64,000 bases of DNA, taken from contig MU119308.1 in the NCBI GenBank assembly GCA_014904845.1, forward strand, positions 62,001 through 126,000, written 5' to 3'. This document shows positions 1 to 11,554 of the stretch, one piece after another. The notes under the pieces were generated by a model. That model was not told the origin of the DNA. It saw only the letters and a program-made list of their open reading frames with translations, and did not search any database. This DNA is from Acephala macrosclerotiorum (taxonomy: Eukaryota > Ascomycota > Leotiomycetes > Helotiales > Mollisiaceae). Numbering within the stretch: the first letter of the stretch is position 1; each line of letters opens with the position of its first letter. The translations under genes and the position numbers were made by a program.

Positions 1-912
1 ACCAGTATCAAAAGCAGTCCGGAGCAAAGTGCATCGGAGTTGGATGAATATGGTATCGTTGGTTCGTATCCTTTCTGGTGCATAAATACATGTTCCTTCG
101 AATTTGCATACCTTCTGGTCTATCAATGTAGATACCCAGTTGGCATGATCTCGAGGAAGCCTTCCAATCTCATCTCCCCTTGCATTCGTGAAGCGTACAA
201 TGACGTCCACTCTCTTTGCAGCGGCACTGTTTGGCTTTGGGGCATTTAGCGCCGGTCGACCTTTTCCTTTTCCGACAGGAGCTTTTGGTGGTTGTATCTT
301 TTGTCTCTCAATCCGGATTGGTTCCCCATGCTTTATCAGAGTCGTTCCGCTCCTTGTTGCCCAACCACCAACTCCGAATACACCAATATATCTGAATTCA
401 GGCATCGAGTCCCTCAACTGGACCTTTGGTGCAGGGCTTCCGGTCCTTGGACTCTTCTTGCTGCTCCCTTCGCCATTCGAATTTGTCCTTGCAAAGCCAT
501 TGAGTGTCATCGGCAGGGAAGTCGAGAATTTGCTGGTCGAAGCAGTCTTCCACGAGCCGTCGAAAAACATGTTGACTGCTCTCTCCATGTGATCTCCGGA
601 AGCCTCCCTTAATTTCCTCATAACATCAGGCGCCACCTTGTCTCCCACAAAGCTTTCGAACGTATCTTGATCGAATCCGAGGGGGGCGTCATTTTGGCTT
701 CTTCCATTCAGCGGGGGACGTTGACTTTGAGACCCTGACCCCGTCGAGGTGTGTTTGGATACATTTTCGCCATCTTGCGCTGAGCTCGGGAACGCGTCGA
801 GCTCGTCCGGTAGTGAGGCTTCATGCGCCAATGAGGAATCAAGAACATCCGACTTCTCTGTGAAAAATCTTCTCTTCTTTGCCGGAGGCCCTTCTGAATC
901 TGCGAAACTCAT
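1..912 (-). CDS. rad5: RAD5-type DNA repair helicase/ubiquitin ligase, N-terminal part (runs off the window)
   Basis: The frame is open from the ATG at 912 to the left edge (304 codons, no stop), so only the N-terminus is present. It starts MSFADSEGPPAKKRRFF, with a basic nuclear-localisation-like patch at residues 11-15. Residues about 80-120 resemble a small UBA-like helical segment. From about residue 172 comes a HIRAN domain (FRYIGVFGVGGWATRSG, then VRFTNARGDEIGRLP). HIRAN followed by a SWI/SNF helicase with a RING insert defines the Rad5/HLTF family, which polyubiquitinates PCNA in error-free post-replication repair in the nucleus. The helicase and RING parts lie outside the window. It is divergent from the gene at 1107. 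The identification rests on HIRAN plus the N-terminal style. Confidence 0.85.
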   Translation of the reverse strand, partial: MSFADSEGPPAKKRRFFTEKSDVLDSSLAHEASLPDELDAFPSSAQDGENVSKHTSTGSGSQSQRPPLNGRSQNDAPLGFDQDTFESFVGDKVAPDVMRKLREASGDHMERAVNMFFDGSWKTASTSKFSTSLPMTLNGFARTNSNGEGSSKKSPRTGSPAPKVQLRDSMPEFRYIGVFGVGGWATRSGTTLIKHGEPIRIERQKIQPPKAPVGKGKGRPALNAPKPNSAAAKRVDVIVRFTNARGDEIGRLPRDHANWVSTLIDQKVCKFEGTCIYAPERIRTNDTIFIQLRCTLLRTAFDTG

Positions 913-1106
913 ATCGACAATGTTGCGTGGGCAGTTGACATTTCTTCCCGGGAGATGGAGTTAAGAAGACGCGGCGGACGCGTTCGCGTAAATTGCCTTC
1001 GAAATTTATTTCGAGGACGTCACGAGCAAAATTGTGCATCTACTTGTCGCACTCTCTACCTTTGCAATCATGAACCTTTTTTTGTATTTGTGCGCAATTT
1101 AAAATA
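913..1106. promoter_or_regulatory. Divergent promoter between RAD5 and the NDUFAF6-like gene
   Basis: Only 194 bp separate the two start codons, which face away from each other, so both promoters and 5' UTRs must share this stretch. It contains T-rich runs near 1076-1085 and an AT-rich patch at 1098-1112. No TATA box was identified with confidence. Confidence 0.55.
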
Positions 1107-2322
1107 ATGTATACATCAAGAGCAAGCATTCGGCTTGGAAAATGCACAAAGTTTCGACAGCGATGTACATACGCAACAACTCCGTACAGCACTCCAGCTC
1201 CGCACGCTTCTCGAGTAACTGATGCAGATGTTCATGCAGCTCGAACCTATTGCTCTGGGCTTCTGCAGTAAGTCTTAATTGCCCGAAATGATCTATGCAA
1301 AGCTGATGTCTACTAGAAAATACGACTCCCCATCCTACACCCTCCAAACTTTTGTCCCTCCATCAGCACGAGATGCCTACCTCTCCATCCGGGCCCTTAA
1401 CATCGAGCTTGCTCGAATACCAGACCTCGTCTCAAACCCCACAGTAGGCGCTCTACGAATGCAATTCTGGCGCGACAACCTCACACGAACATTCGCCAAC
1501 ACTCCACCTAAAGAGCCCGTCGCAATTCTACTCCATTACGCTCTTTCCTCCCTCCGGTCGCGGCATCCTGGTATTAGCACAAGTGTGATGAAAGGATGGT
1601 TTATGAAGGTCATCAATGCGAGGGAACAATATATGGATAATAGACCGTATACAAGTATGGATGCTTTGGAAACATATTCGGAGAATACTTATTCGACGTT
1701 GATGTATTTGACTTTGGCATCTTTGCCTTTGCATTCGATGGCAGCGGATCATGTTGCCAGTCATATTGGGAAAGCTACGGGGATTGCTGCGGTTCTGAGA
1801 GGGCTGCCATTATTGGCTTTCCCAGCGCCGCCGAATCATCATAGCAATAATGCTGCGTTTGGTGGTTCTCTCGGTGGAAGTGCTGGTGGGCGTCAAGGAG
1901 CTGTTGTTCTGCCTTTGGATGTCATGGCAGAGGCTGGTGTAAAGGAAGAGGAGGTCTTCAGGCAGGGAGCTGAAGCCCCGGGCTTGAGAAATGCTATCTT
2001 CCAGGTTGCTACAAGAGCCAATGATCATTTGATCACAGCCAGAGAAATGCTGAAGAATCTTCAGCAAGGAAAAGGCGCTGGGCGTGACTTTGAGCACGAA
2101 GGGGAAGAAGGCCACCAGTATATTGAGACAAGCTCGAAAGGGTTTTCCCAAGCCGATGAAGTCGAGAAGGGATTTGGTGTACTCATGCCAGCCGTAGCCA
2201 CGAGATTATGGCTTGAGAAGCTCGAGAAGGTCGATTTTGATATATTCCAGCCCGAATTACGGGCAAGAGAATGGCGCCTACCGTGGAAGGCGTACTGGGC
2301 GTATTCACGAAGATCAATATAA
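1107..2322 (+). CDS. NDUFAF6: Mitochondrial complex I assembly factor of the squalene/phytoene synthase family (NDUFAF6-like)
   Basis: Two exons: 1107-1267 and 1317-2322, giving 388 residues. The 49-nt intron starts GTAAGT and ends CTACTAG after a CTGAT branch-like site. It restores the frame as ...TYCSGLLQ/KYDSPSYTLQTF. Exon 1 encodes an Arg/Ser-rich, acid-poor leader (MYTSRASIRLGKCTKFRQR), as expected for a mitochondrial presequence. The body carries the isoprenoid-synthase-like segment RALNIELARIPDLVSNPTVG followed by LRMQFWRDNL. In this family the catalytic aspartate-rich motifs of true phytoene synthases are lost, and the protein assists assembly of respiratory complex I in mitochondria. 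A Gly/Ser-rich insert (about residues 230-250) and a Lys/Glu loop interrupt the helical fold. The C-terminus LPWKAYWAYSRRSI is typical of the family. Confidence 0.87.
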
Positions 2323-2804
2323 GTTGCTTCGCGTGCTCGTTCTTTCCAGAAATTGTGGGCTTCCGGCCTCCTGCCTTCCTTCCATTCACACCTCTAACGC
2401 GGCCAAGATTTTCGACCGCTACACATACACACTCCACCTACCCTGTTATTCCTGCATCGCCAGCCATTTTCAGGCCCAATCTCCCAGCCTGAAGGAAAAT
2501 CCATGCTGCGAATGTCCAGGAGAGGCTGGGATATTGAGACCACTGGGGGAGAGTAGCGACTAGTTGGTTTCGTTGTAGTGGTAGAGCATTTGGGAACGAG
2601 CAAGTGCAAGCAGCCCGAAGAGGGCGACAAATGTTGTGTTGCAGCCTAGGCATGCACGCAATGTCGTTGAAATTCCAGACGAATCCTCTTTCATTCAAGA
2701 CAGTTGAAGACACACAAACACAAGAGACATCTTGCTGACATTAAATCATGTATTCATCTTCAAATCGTTGATCTCGGAGCATCCATGCAACAATCTACCA
2801 GCAC
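2323..2804. other. Intergenic, convergent 3' ends
   Basis: About 480 bp between the NDUFAF6-like gene (plus) and the MFS pseudogene (minus). It should hold the 3' UTRs. I see no supported gene; the short frames here lack family features. Confidence 0.6.
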
Positions 2805-4288
2805 TCACCGCCTATACGTATACCCAACATTTTCTGTATCAATCCCAATCTCCTTCACTTTCTTCCTCTCAAAAGTAGCCTCCTTCATGACCGGACTCCG
2901 CTTCCTACCCCCTTCACAATCAAAATCACCGGCGCAAGCATCAACACCAACGCAATGAAGCCCAGCAAACTACTCGCCCACTGATATCCCAAATTAGTTT
3001 ACAATGCTGGACTAGCCAACGGCAAGAAAGCACCAAAGGTATCTCGTCTGAAGGGGGCGTCGGAGAGGGCAGATGGTGCGTATTTTTCGTAAGAGTCGGT
3101 TAGGTAGTCGACTGCGAGGTAGATGGAGTGGATTCCTAGACCGATGAAGCCGACGCCAAACACAGGTACTACCCAGAGGACGTGAGAGTAGTTAGCCCAC
3201 CCGTACCAGAACAGGCCGGGTTGCACCAAAGAAGTCTCGAAGTTATTGAAGCCATAGTTGCCAGAGAATGTCTGTGGAACCGAAGACTGAAAAAGGAATA
3301 GCAGACCCCAAGCAAAAGACACCCACAGTGTCTGGGAGGGTGCAACCCAGTCAGTACACAACATCTTGACCGGACGCTGGAAGGATACTTTCAAGCGTGT
3401 CACCATAGAGGGCTGATCGATTTCTGATTCTGCGTATCGAGGTTCTGCATCGGGATTCCCTTTTCGCCATTTCTTTGCATTTCGGGCAAGGATGATGTCG
3501 CTCGGGTCTCGGCCAGGAGGAACCAGAAGACTAGCAGGAGCGCCCCGATGGAGATCAAGAGAACCAAGTGGATCCACCGAAATGAAAGATGGGTAGTGAT
3601 GGCTCCTCCAACAAATGGTCCCAAGGCGATACCGATGACAGACGTCGTCCCAAAAAGTGCCATTGACAGACTGCGTTGCTGTGCTCCTTTCCGCACATCC
3701 GAGATGGTGCCTCCGACAATATTGATAGCCATTGAAGATGCCCCTCCACCAAAGAATCGACACACAACCATAATTTGGAAGTTCTGTGCAACGCCGCACG
3801 GGACCAGGAAGATGAGAAAGATGATATAGCCAGGCATGCGTCCCGAGGTCTCTGTAAGAAGAACAAAGGGTAGAGGGAAGAGTGCTGCTCCCATATTCCA
3901 CGAAGTCGTTGCGAAATAAAGATAGAGAAAGCCGTCGTTGCTAACATTGAAGATTCAAGACATCTCATCGTTTCCGGCACCATATGCTCCAGCAGGTAGA
4001 CCGGAGTGGATCGAGCTGATAACTCAATTAACTTCGAATGCTGTTTATGGAATATACAGCGACTTACTCAATAAGAACAGAAATTGTGAGCCGCTATTTC
4101 ACCCAAGGTGACCAGTTGAAGCTTCAACTATGAACAATGTCCTTCCAGATCCTATTGAAAACATACGGGTTTTTTGGATCTTGATCTTCTCCGTCCCAAT
4201 CGTAAAGTAACGTCCCATCTGTATTTCGGTGTTCCAGTTGCTTGCTGTGGTTCTCATTTTCGGAAACTTCCTTGTCTTGCTCAGCCAT
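2805..4288 (-). pseudogene. MFS drug/polyamine transporter (DHA1-type) pseudogene
   Basis: Reading down from ATG 4288 (MAEQDKEVSENENH...), the frame gives LLYDWDGEDQDPKNP. A 45-nt intron (4122-4166) then leads to FNWSPWVK, a TAG at 4094-4096 and RLTISVLIE. A second intron (4016-4067) leads to LPAGAYGAGNDEMS and a TGA at 3955-3957. The frame then stays open through YLYFATTSWNMGAALFPLPF and TETSGRMPGY to LLAETR. A one-base frameshift near 3500-3510 moves it to SDIILARNAKKWRK. After FGAFLPLASPAL comes TAA (2999-3001), then TNLGYQWASSLLGFIAL, another frameshift near 2905-2915, and RKRSPVMKEATFERKK to a stop at 2805. Family signatures of a 12-helix H+-antiporter are clear, but at least three nonsense codons and two frameshifts break it. 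It may still be transcribed. Sequencing error cannot explain so many lesions. Confidence 0.85.
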
Positions 4289-5949
4289 AGATAAAATTCA
4301 GTAATTGAATGGAAGACTTTTTGAAGAAGACTTACTTCGAGCGTTTACACTTTCATTCTGCTCAAAAGCCCCTCTCTATGCCAAGCTCTGCGTCAGCCAT
4401 CTTCACCTAGTTCTGCCTCCTAGTGATATAGATGACTTGCTCACTGGAGTGCAAATGGCTGCCTCTGTGTCGGACAAGAATTGAATCTTACGGATTTGAA
4501 CTGTCACGGTATTTGAGGGGCAGGTTAGAGTAGAGATGAAGGGGAGCTCGCGAGGGGTACACCGTTTTGACTTTGAGATGACAACATTTCTTAGCATTGT
4601 CCGCTAGCTAAAAGTCGCTTCGTCCTAGGAGACGAGTATTGCTGGACATGAAGCTTTTCAGAACCCGAAAGGCCATAATTATCGCACAAATTGAATCGGA
4701 AATGTAGGAAGGTTCATCAGAACTACCTGTTCCACAAAATATGTTTACAGACTGCAAGGAAGATTTGTGCATGTAAAAGGAATATAACCCCGGATAATTG
4801 TAACATGAAATGGATGTCTCCCTTCCTGGTGGAGAGTTGCGGGCCGTGATGTCACAGTGCCGCCGAGCGATGCACCGTGCCAACACGCCGTTGAATGATG
4901 TGCAGGATAAATCCAATCTTATCTTGGATCTCGAGGGATGTTCCACCAGCAGCCTGGACATATAACATCCTCCTTGCTTACATGTTGAAGGAGACCGGCC
5001 AGAGTCCATAGCTTTTTGCAATTCCGATAGCTCACAGCGGAAAGAAGGAGCGGAAAGAGATACAATGCAGATTTTGGGCCATTAATTGTCGCTGATAGCC
5101 ACTATGTTTGGGCTGGCCTTGTCAGTCTTCCTGTCCTTGATACTAATAAAGGTAGCAGTCGAATAATCATGAGACGAATAGAAATAATCTCAGTTAGAGA
5201 GAATTTTCAAACCAAGGACGACTTGAATTAAGCTTATCCCAAAGGGGGAAGACTTGTTTCAGAAGAGCCCAGTCACGTGTCCCTACAATTCTTAATCGTC
5301 TGTTCTTCTCTTCTCTTCCTCCGCTACACAACGAAGCAACGTATCAAATGAACCAATTAGGCATCACTCTGAAATTGCATCAAGTCGAGTTGTCTCTGCC
5401 CAAGATTTGACACAATCTCTTAGGCATAAGCGGACATTCAGCTCGCCATTTTCATTTCTCGAGTCCTCAAAGTCTCAGCAAATCATGTTTGTAAGAGGAT
5501 ATCGCTTTTTGCAGCCTTAAGAAACCACATTCGCGCAATTTTTCAGTTTCTGGCAATCCGAGAACAGCTCAATATTCACTTGAATCTTAGCGGTCTCGTT
5601 TAGTTTGATCGTTCCCCAACTTTCATAGCCATTAACTTTCGAGCAATGGCAGATCTTAGCACCGTATTCAAGAACACCACCTACATAAATTTCTTCGAGA
5701 TATTAACAGGTCGAAGTCCGGGGTCAAGATAGCTTCGACTTTTGAGTAAGAGGAACAAAATAATGGTTCAGTTGTTTTACGTATGTGGATGGTCTCTTGT
5801 TTCTGACTGCAGTTTGTTCTTCTCAAATATCGACTTGTCTCTCGGGTTATCTTTGTCCTCCGCAAAACATGTCACGAACTCCATTCCATTGCGACACGTA
5901 ACAAGGTGAAAGCGCTATCTAATTGCTGCCAGGACGCTAAATCGACGAT
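4289..5949. other. Long intergenic stretch
   Basis: About 1.7 kb between two pseudogenes. Several 60-140 codon frames occur on the minus strand (for example 4608-5021), but none has recognisable motifs, good start context or splice structure. I see nothing I can support. Confidence 0.5.
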
Positions 5950-7970
5950 ATGGTCGACCTAAAGCCAGCACCGAGAGCTTTCACCAATGCATCTGGCTTA
6001 CCCGCACTAGGTCAATCACCAAGCTGTTCAAGGAATTTCGGCACTGACGAGATGAAACCTCCTGAGGATCAATCTCAGCCTCGCTTGCTCAATCGTTGGA
6101 CCGCAAGAAGAGAGGAAGTCAGCCATTTTGGGCAACGGGTGATTGAATGGAGTTTGTTGATCTGAACCCCTCTCACACTCGATATACTTCAGCTAATCTT
6201 CTAAGGGGCCTACCATTTTCCCAATTTTATTTGCGGCATTTATAGGGAGGATATGAAATGCATCGCACAGTATAGGCTTGAAGGAGGGGAACATATTGAT
6301 GTAAGGAGCTTGAGCGCTTGGGACCTGTATCACAGCATGGGCCTCGTTCCTATTGAGGTTAAGATACCTTGAATATTTGGAAATTTGCTAACTAGATTTT
6401 GAATTAGACATTGGAAAGGCTCGTAGGGAGCCAGAGCGTGTTCGCTGCTTTCATGGACCAACTTACCATCGCGAAATTTGGCCCTCTCAGCATTGCAATC
6501 CTCATCCTTTGAGCATTCTCCCCTCTAGGTGGTCAAGCCTCACTCAAAATTCTACAAACCGAATACAACAATATCACGGAGACGACCGAATTGGCCTACC
6601 TGAACATGGGTCGACAGATGTCTCCCTTTGCAGCAACATACAGTTCCGCCAACTCAACGTCTGCTATCAACGCCCTCTATACAGGATGCCTCACTAGTAC
6701 GGCAAAGAATGGCAGCCCGGATAGCTGGGGTAATGTCAAGATTCCAATGATTGAGTCGCTCAATTCCACCGGGATTTCTGGAGACTAGGTTGGTGTTCCC
6801 GAAAATACCACTTATAGCTCATTGCTGGGTATTCCCGTGTCTGGTATCACTGGGGACCAGAATTCGTCCTTCAGTCTTCAGACCCACAATGCTCAATGCG
6901 ACGAGATCAAAGTCATTCCAGCGACTGGAGACTGGCCGGTGCCGGTTCAAATGCCTTACGCATCGATTTACAACACGTCAAGTATCTAGGGAAACCAAAA
7001 CAAAACTCTTTCTTTATGGGTACCTCCACCAATGCGAATTTCGGAAGGATTGCTGGAAACGATCCATCACCTGTGGAGCCAGTTCTTCTATCAAGGCCCA
7101 GCCTCGACATGAACAACCTCATCAACAATAGTGGCCAAATGCTCGATGACACCGTCATTCGTTGAAAGCCTTGTTTAATGCCAAGGAAGGAGCCGAGTAG
7201 CACGAATGAGGAACGCAACAGATCCGCGATCACCTTTCCATCTCATGTTAGGCTACACAGGAATTTCCAGCCTTTTCGTATCTAATTGGCCGACAATTGC
7301 ATTACAAGCATTGATCAACACCAACAGAACATTTCTTGACTGGACAGACAAGCTTTCCGTTCGTTCACGGGTCTGAATTGACAACTTTATACAAAGTTAG
7401 CAAGCCCTACTTGAGCGTGCGTTTTACTCAGATTATCAACACCTACTGACTAGCATCTCTTGCGCCAGGAGCAAGCACCAACAAACTACCAGACGATCCC
7501 AAAGATCTGGTAGCTGGAAAGCCGACGGTCTCGAGCAATGGAACAAATGTCACCATGTGGTATTTGGAAGGGATGTACGATTACAACAAAGAATGGCTGG
7601 GAGCACTAGTCATATCGAGCACGCTGCTCTTTGTCGCTGGCGTGATTGGTACAGGTCTAAAGTATATGCCACTCGGTCCCGATGCGCTTGGGTTTGTGAG
7701 GACTATGGTCGCTCACAATGCCTACACCTCTGAAGCTAGTCTCAGGGGCAACTCAGCGATGGATGAAATGGAGCGCGCGAGGCGATGCACGGCTTGAGAA
7801 TCAAGTTAGAGGATGTTCGAGAACTGGACGAGGTAGATTACATTGCGGTGGCGACTTTGAACGGGAGAGGCGACTTCTCGAGAAGGTTGACAACTGATCG
7901 GCTGATTGTTGACACTAAGTTCAACATGTCCAAGTTCTCCTACCCCCATCACCAATTTACCAAACATTGA
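5950..7970 (+). pseudogene. Polytopic fungal membrane protein (uncharacterised family) pseudogene
   Basis: A possible N-terminus is at 5950 (…RLLNRWTARREEVSHFGQRV, ending at a stop). From about 6405 one frame reads LERLVGSQSVFAAFMDQLTI and AKFGPLSIAILIL, then TGA (6510-6512, where relatives have TGG) and AFSPLGGQASLKIL. It continues through a large extracellular-type region (NALYTGCL, DSWGNVKIPMIESL), a TAG at 6786-6788, TYSSLLGIPVSGI, and a second TAG at 6987-6989. Fragments in other frames follow: NSFFMGTSTNANFGR near 7010, then a C-terminal membrane helix at 7600-7660 (LGALVISSTLLFVAGVIG). The cytoplasmic tail MDEMERAR is followed by a frame change near 7785 to GLRIKLEDVRELDEVDYIAVA. This layout matches a widespread family in Pezizomycotina of unknown function. 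Multiple stops and shifts make it a relic. Boundaries are approximate. Confidence 0.65.
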
Positions 7971-10620
7971 CAAATCAAGAGGCTGCAAGGTTATTTGATC
8001 AGGTGCACAACTAGCGTTATTGTCCTAAGACTCTCAATGTACCACTGTCGATACTTCCACCGAGAAAGAAGCCGAAGAGAATCGCAAGCGCGTTCAAACA
8101 TCAATTCATCATGCCTTTGTTTCCCCAGGTACGTACAATAGTGGACACCAGCAAGCCGACTTCCTCAAAAAAATGATATTTATTGGACCACAGCTCTCAA
8201 CGGGGATATACTTCCGTACAAGCTATTTCCAGCATAAATGCGTTCAAATAAAGCTTCCCGCTTTGAAACCTTCGGGCCTGCCCTCCGCGCCTCCACCCTG
8301 TCATCAGCCTCAGTTCCCTGCGACCGTTTTCTTGACCACGCGCACGCGCACGCGCAAACCTTCCTTCCCTTGTTTGCCCTTTCCGGCGCTTGTACGATAA
8401 GATTTCTTCTGCCGAGGCGTTCTTTGCCCCCCTTTTCATTCCATTTCATGGACCCCTCGCGAAAATCATCAGGTGGAGCAAGCTTTTCGTACAGCAGTGA
8501 CGCAACGGTGGAGATGTCAGAATGCGATCATCTCCATCCTTATCCTTCCAAAAATAACGATCGCACTGTCACAAAGAGGCGAACATGAGAAAGAGGAAAG
8601 GGGAGGGATCGGAGAAACAAGAAGTTATTTCAAGAAAATTCAAGCATCAAAAGTTCATGATCGACGAACCGTGTTTCCCTTTTTCCATGCGTTTCAAGAA
8701 ACAAAATCGCACCACACACGCATACAGAACCCCTCCTCCCCGAGCTGCCATGCCATGCCAAATTCAAGCATCTCCTTGATACCAAGTAGGGTCATGTCAA
8801 GTCGTAGGCGGGCAAGTACGAAGTCCGCAGTCAACCGTTGAACCCCATCTCATGAAACTACAATCCACCTGACACTCTCATCGGCTCCACATTATGATCC
8901 GAACACCTTGTCGAACGTCCCTCTCTCGGAATCCGGCATACCTTGTCCCAGTATGCCGCAATTGGCGCACTATATCAACTAAAAGAAAAGAGCAATTGAG
9001 CAAACGAAACGCAGACCCAATGAAAAGGGGCGCATGAACGCATATACAGTTATAAAACTCGCAATTATGCGTCCAGGATACACCCAGGCACTTATCATCC
9101 CTGCCTTGCGATGAAGAAGGGCAACTCGCCACATGAAACCGGAGAATCGAATTGACCAGCGCACATCCAAAGAAATTCCCAGCCCTAGACAAGCTGGAGC
9201 CTCAGAGCCGGAGACGAGGCTGCGTCTGACCTCTCATCGCTGAACACGTCATGATCAGTGATGCGGGTTGCTGGTTGCTGGTTGCTGACAATTGTCTTTG
9301 TGCGCAATTGCTGGTCTTAGGACGAAGATTGTGAGGGCGGCGAAGAATCCTTCTGCCGATATTCTTGTCATGCAGGCCAGACGACTGAACCTGCAGTAAG
9401 GCAGCAGCTGCGCGACAATTGGTAGTGAAGCACTGAAGCTTTGTAATTGTAGGTTGAAGCTCCGGGTGCATTTCTCCGGCGCCGTGCCAGAAGCGCGGCA
9501 TCGATGCTTCGCTCAGACGCGCAATGATTTTCCGGTTCCGAAGTCTCGAAAATGCATTTGAAGGGGATGAATTGAAGGCCAATTATTCCATAACTCATTG
9601 CTTGATCTGATACTACTTATAACTAGATACTAATTTCTTTCCCAGAATCCCTTTCCCAGCCGTCCGTCCGTCTATGTGTTTTTAATCCTGTTCTCGTGCA
9701 TCCGTCCAGTCCCAGTTCCAGTTTTGGTTCATCGTCAACTCTCTTGCGACGCTGATAGCCTCACCAACGAAAACCTAAAGAACTCCCCGTATCATGCCTC
9801 GTGAGAACCAAAGAAAGCCAGTCCAGACCGCCAGACCGCCAGACCACCCTTCCCTATAATAAAACAACAGAAATGTATAGAAAAGAAGATCTGTCTGAAG
9901 CTGACGCCTCGCCCTCGTAAGGCTGGGTATAGTCTTTGTCGCGGCAAGAAGAATAATAACCTGTAACAGAAGAAAACATGAAGGATGAATCCCAGAAGAC
10001 AATGTGTAGAAGAAGTTCTGAGTTGAGAAGAATGCAATGATGATGTGATTCGAACCTCCTTGCGCCCCAACCTGTTCCTTCCCAAATAGGTCTCCTGAAG
10101 GGTATATTCGAATTCGACATGATATGATGGTTCCATGATTTTGCTCCAAATCTCCCACCAGCTCTATCCTCTTCAGTTGCGCCTTCATATGCTTAGATGT
10201 TACCAGATTTCTGTCTTCCGACAGCGACCTTATCGGCAAAACTCTACTTTCCAACCAGCGGAGCAAGAAGTCGTTAATTCCCCTGACAATTACGGAACCG
10301 TTCTAAAATGAAACGAATGTACATGAAGGTAAGCGCGCTCCAGTCGCGGGAGTGAGTGTGTAGTCGTGAAAGTGAAAGAAAATAATGCAATGCGCCGGGT
10401 ATCATAGGCGTATCTGTACAAAATTGATGGACGAGTGGCCCTCGTCCGGGTTGTCGGTTGGTGGGAGGGAGATTTTTAGAAGGTGTGGATTGCGGGTCGG
10501 AAGGACGTCTGTGCAAGAGCAAGACGCTAGAAGACATCTGAAGTGTCCTCATGATGCTTTGAGCTAATATTCTGTGTCCCCAAGGTCAGAAGCGGGAGCT
10601 TCTGCTGGAGACGCTGAATG
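7971..10620. other. 2.65 kb without a supported gene
   Basis: No frame here has family motifs. Frames such as 9775-10266 (minus) are Ser/Leu/Phe-rich translations of pyrimidine-rich DNA. The part nearest 10620 is expected to hold the 3' UTR of the Myb-like gene. The rest may carry a long UTR or a non-coding transcript, but nothing in the sequence proves it. A short CGCACG repeat lies at 8339-8355. Confidence 0.5.
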
Positions 10621-11554
10621 CTATAACTCTCTGGCTTTTTCCTTGCAAGCAGCCGATGTGAAGCCCGTGCCTACTTTTTGTGCCACAATGCGCCACTTCT
10701 CCTGCTCGTAGTCGTGGAGAGCGGTCCGAAGTTTTTGAATCTAGAACTTATTAGACAATGTTTGAGTTGCAGCAAAGGTTGAAACTCACGGTCTCCTCTG
10801 TCCACTGAGTAGTCTTGGCCTTCAACTTTGTACAGTACCGCACCTGCAGTGTGCCTGAAGAACGTCCAGGAAAGAACTCTGCAATTTGCTTCCAGGTCAA
10901 CGACTTATTCTCTTTCAGATCCACAAGCAGCGCATCATCCTCTGGAGTAAACTTTAGCTTTGGTCCGCGAGGTCTTGGAGCCGGCGCTGGCATTCCCTCT
11001 AATCCAACTACACTCGGAGCACCTCCGCTAGGTCCTACCATAGAATCTCCTTCACTCATCCGAGGCTGCTTGGCTCTGTGCTGAGGTAGTTGGTGTGAGT
11101 GATAGGTCTGTTGCGAGACTGGCTGTGGACCGTATCCAACATTGACCATTGAAGGTCCTGGCATTTGCGAAGACATTCCGTGCATATCCCCAAGTTGCGG
11201 CCCTCCCATACCCTCCGGAGGGTATCCCTCAAGCTCCAAATCATCGGGCCGTGGTCTCTTGCCGGGAATCCGTTGAGGTTGAGGTTGAGGGGCGCCATAC
11301 ATCATCTGTTGACCGAAGTGAGGGGACTGAGCCATGCCGTGCTCGTACACTTGGTGCTGGGCGTGTTGAACCGGCTGCTGTTGCTGCTGCTGCTGTGCAT
11401 GCGCGGCAATGTGCTGCTCGTGAAGCTGGACATTGGGGACGAAGGTACGCTGATGTTCGCTTTCTGGATGTGCAACATAGTCGGGATTCGCAGCATAATA
11501 TGGATTGCCGTGAGCATCGTGGCCCTGTTCCCGGCTCGAATTGTACCCAGACAT
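10621..11554 (-). CDS. Myb/SANT-domain DNA-binding protein
   Basis: Two exons: 10790-11554 and 10621-10740, giving 294 residues. The 49-nt intron (GTGAGT...TTCTAG) is phase 0. Without removing it the protein would end in an unrelated tail (VSFNLCCNSNIV). The N-terminal two thirds is low complexity: His/Gln-rich with a run of seven Gln near residue 55, then Pro/Met/Gly-rich. The C-terminal third has a Myb-like repeat (KFTPEDDALLVDLKENKSLT, then WKQIAEFFPGRSSGTLQVRY). A second helical repeat crosses the intron (WTEET/IQKLRTALHDYEQEKWR...VAQKVGTGF). This is a nuclear DNA-binding protein, probably a transcription regulator. The target is unknown. The start is chosen at the first ATG of the open frame. 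Confidence 0.85.

Noticed and set aside
2569..2600. GTGGTAGAGC resembling a tRNA D-arm
   Set aside because: No matching acceptor stem or T-arm downstream.
9775..10266. 163-codon minus-strand frame with hydrophobic stretches
   Set aside because: Two other frames cover the same DNA; composition reflects T-rich sequence; no homology recognised.
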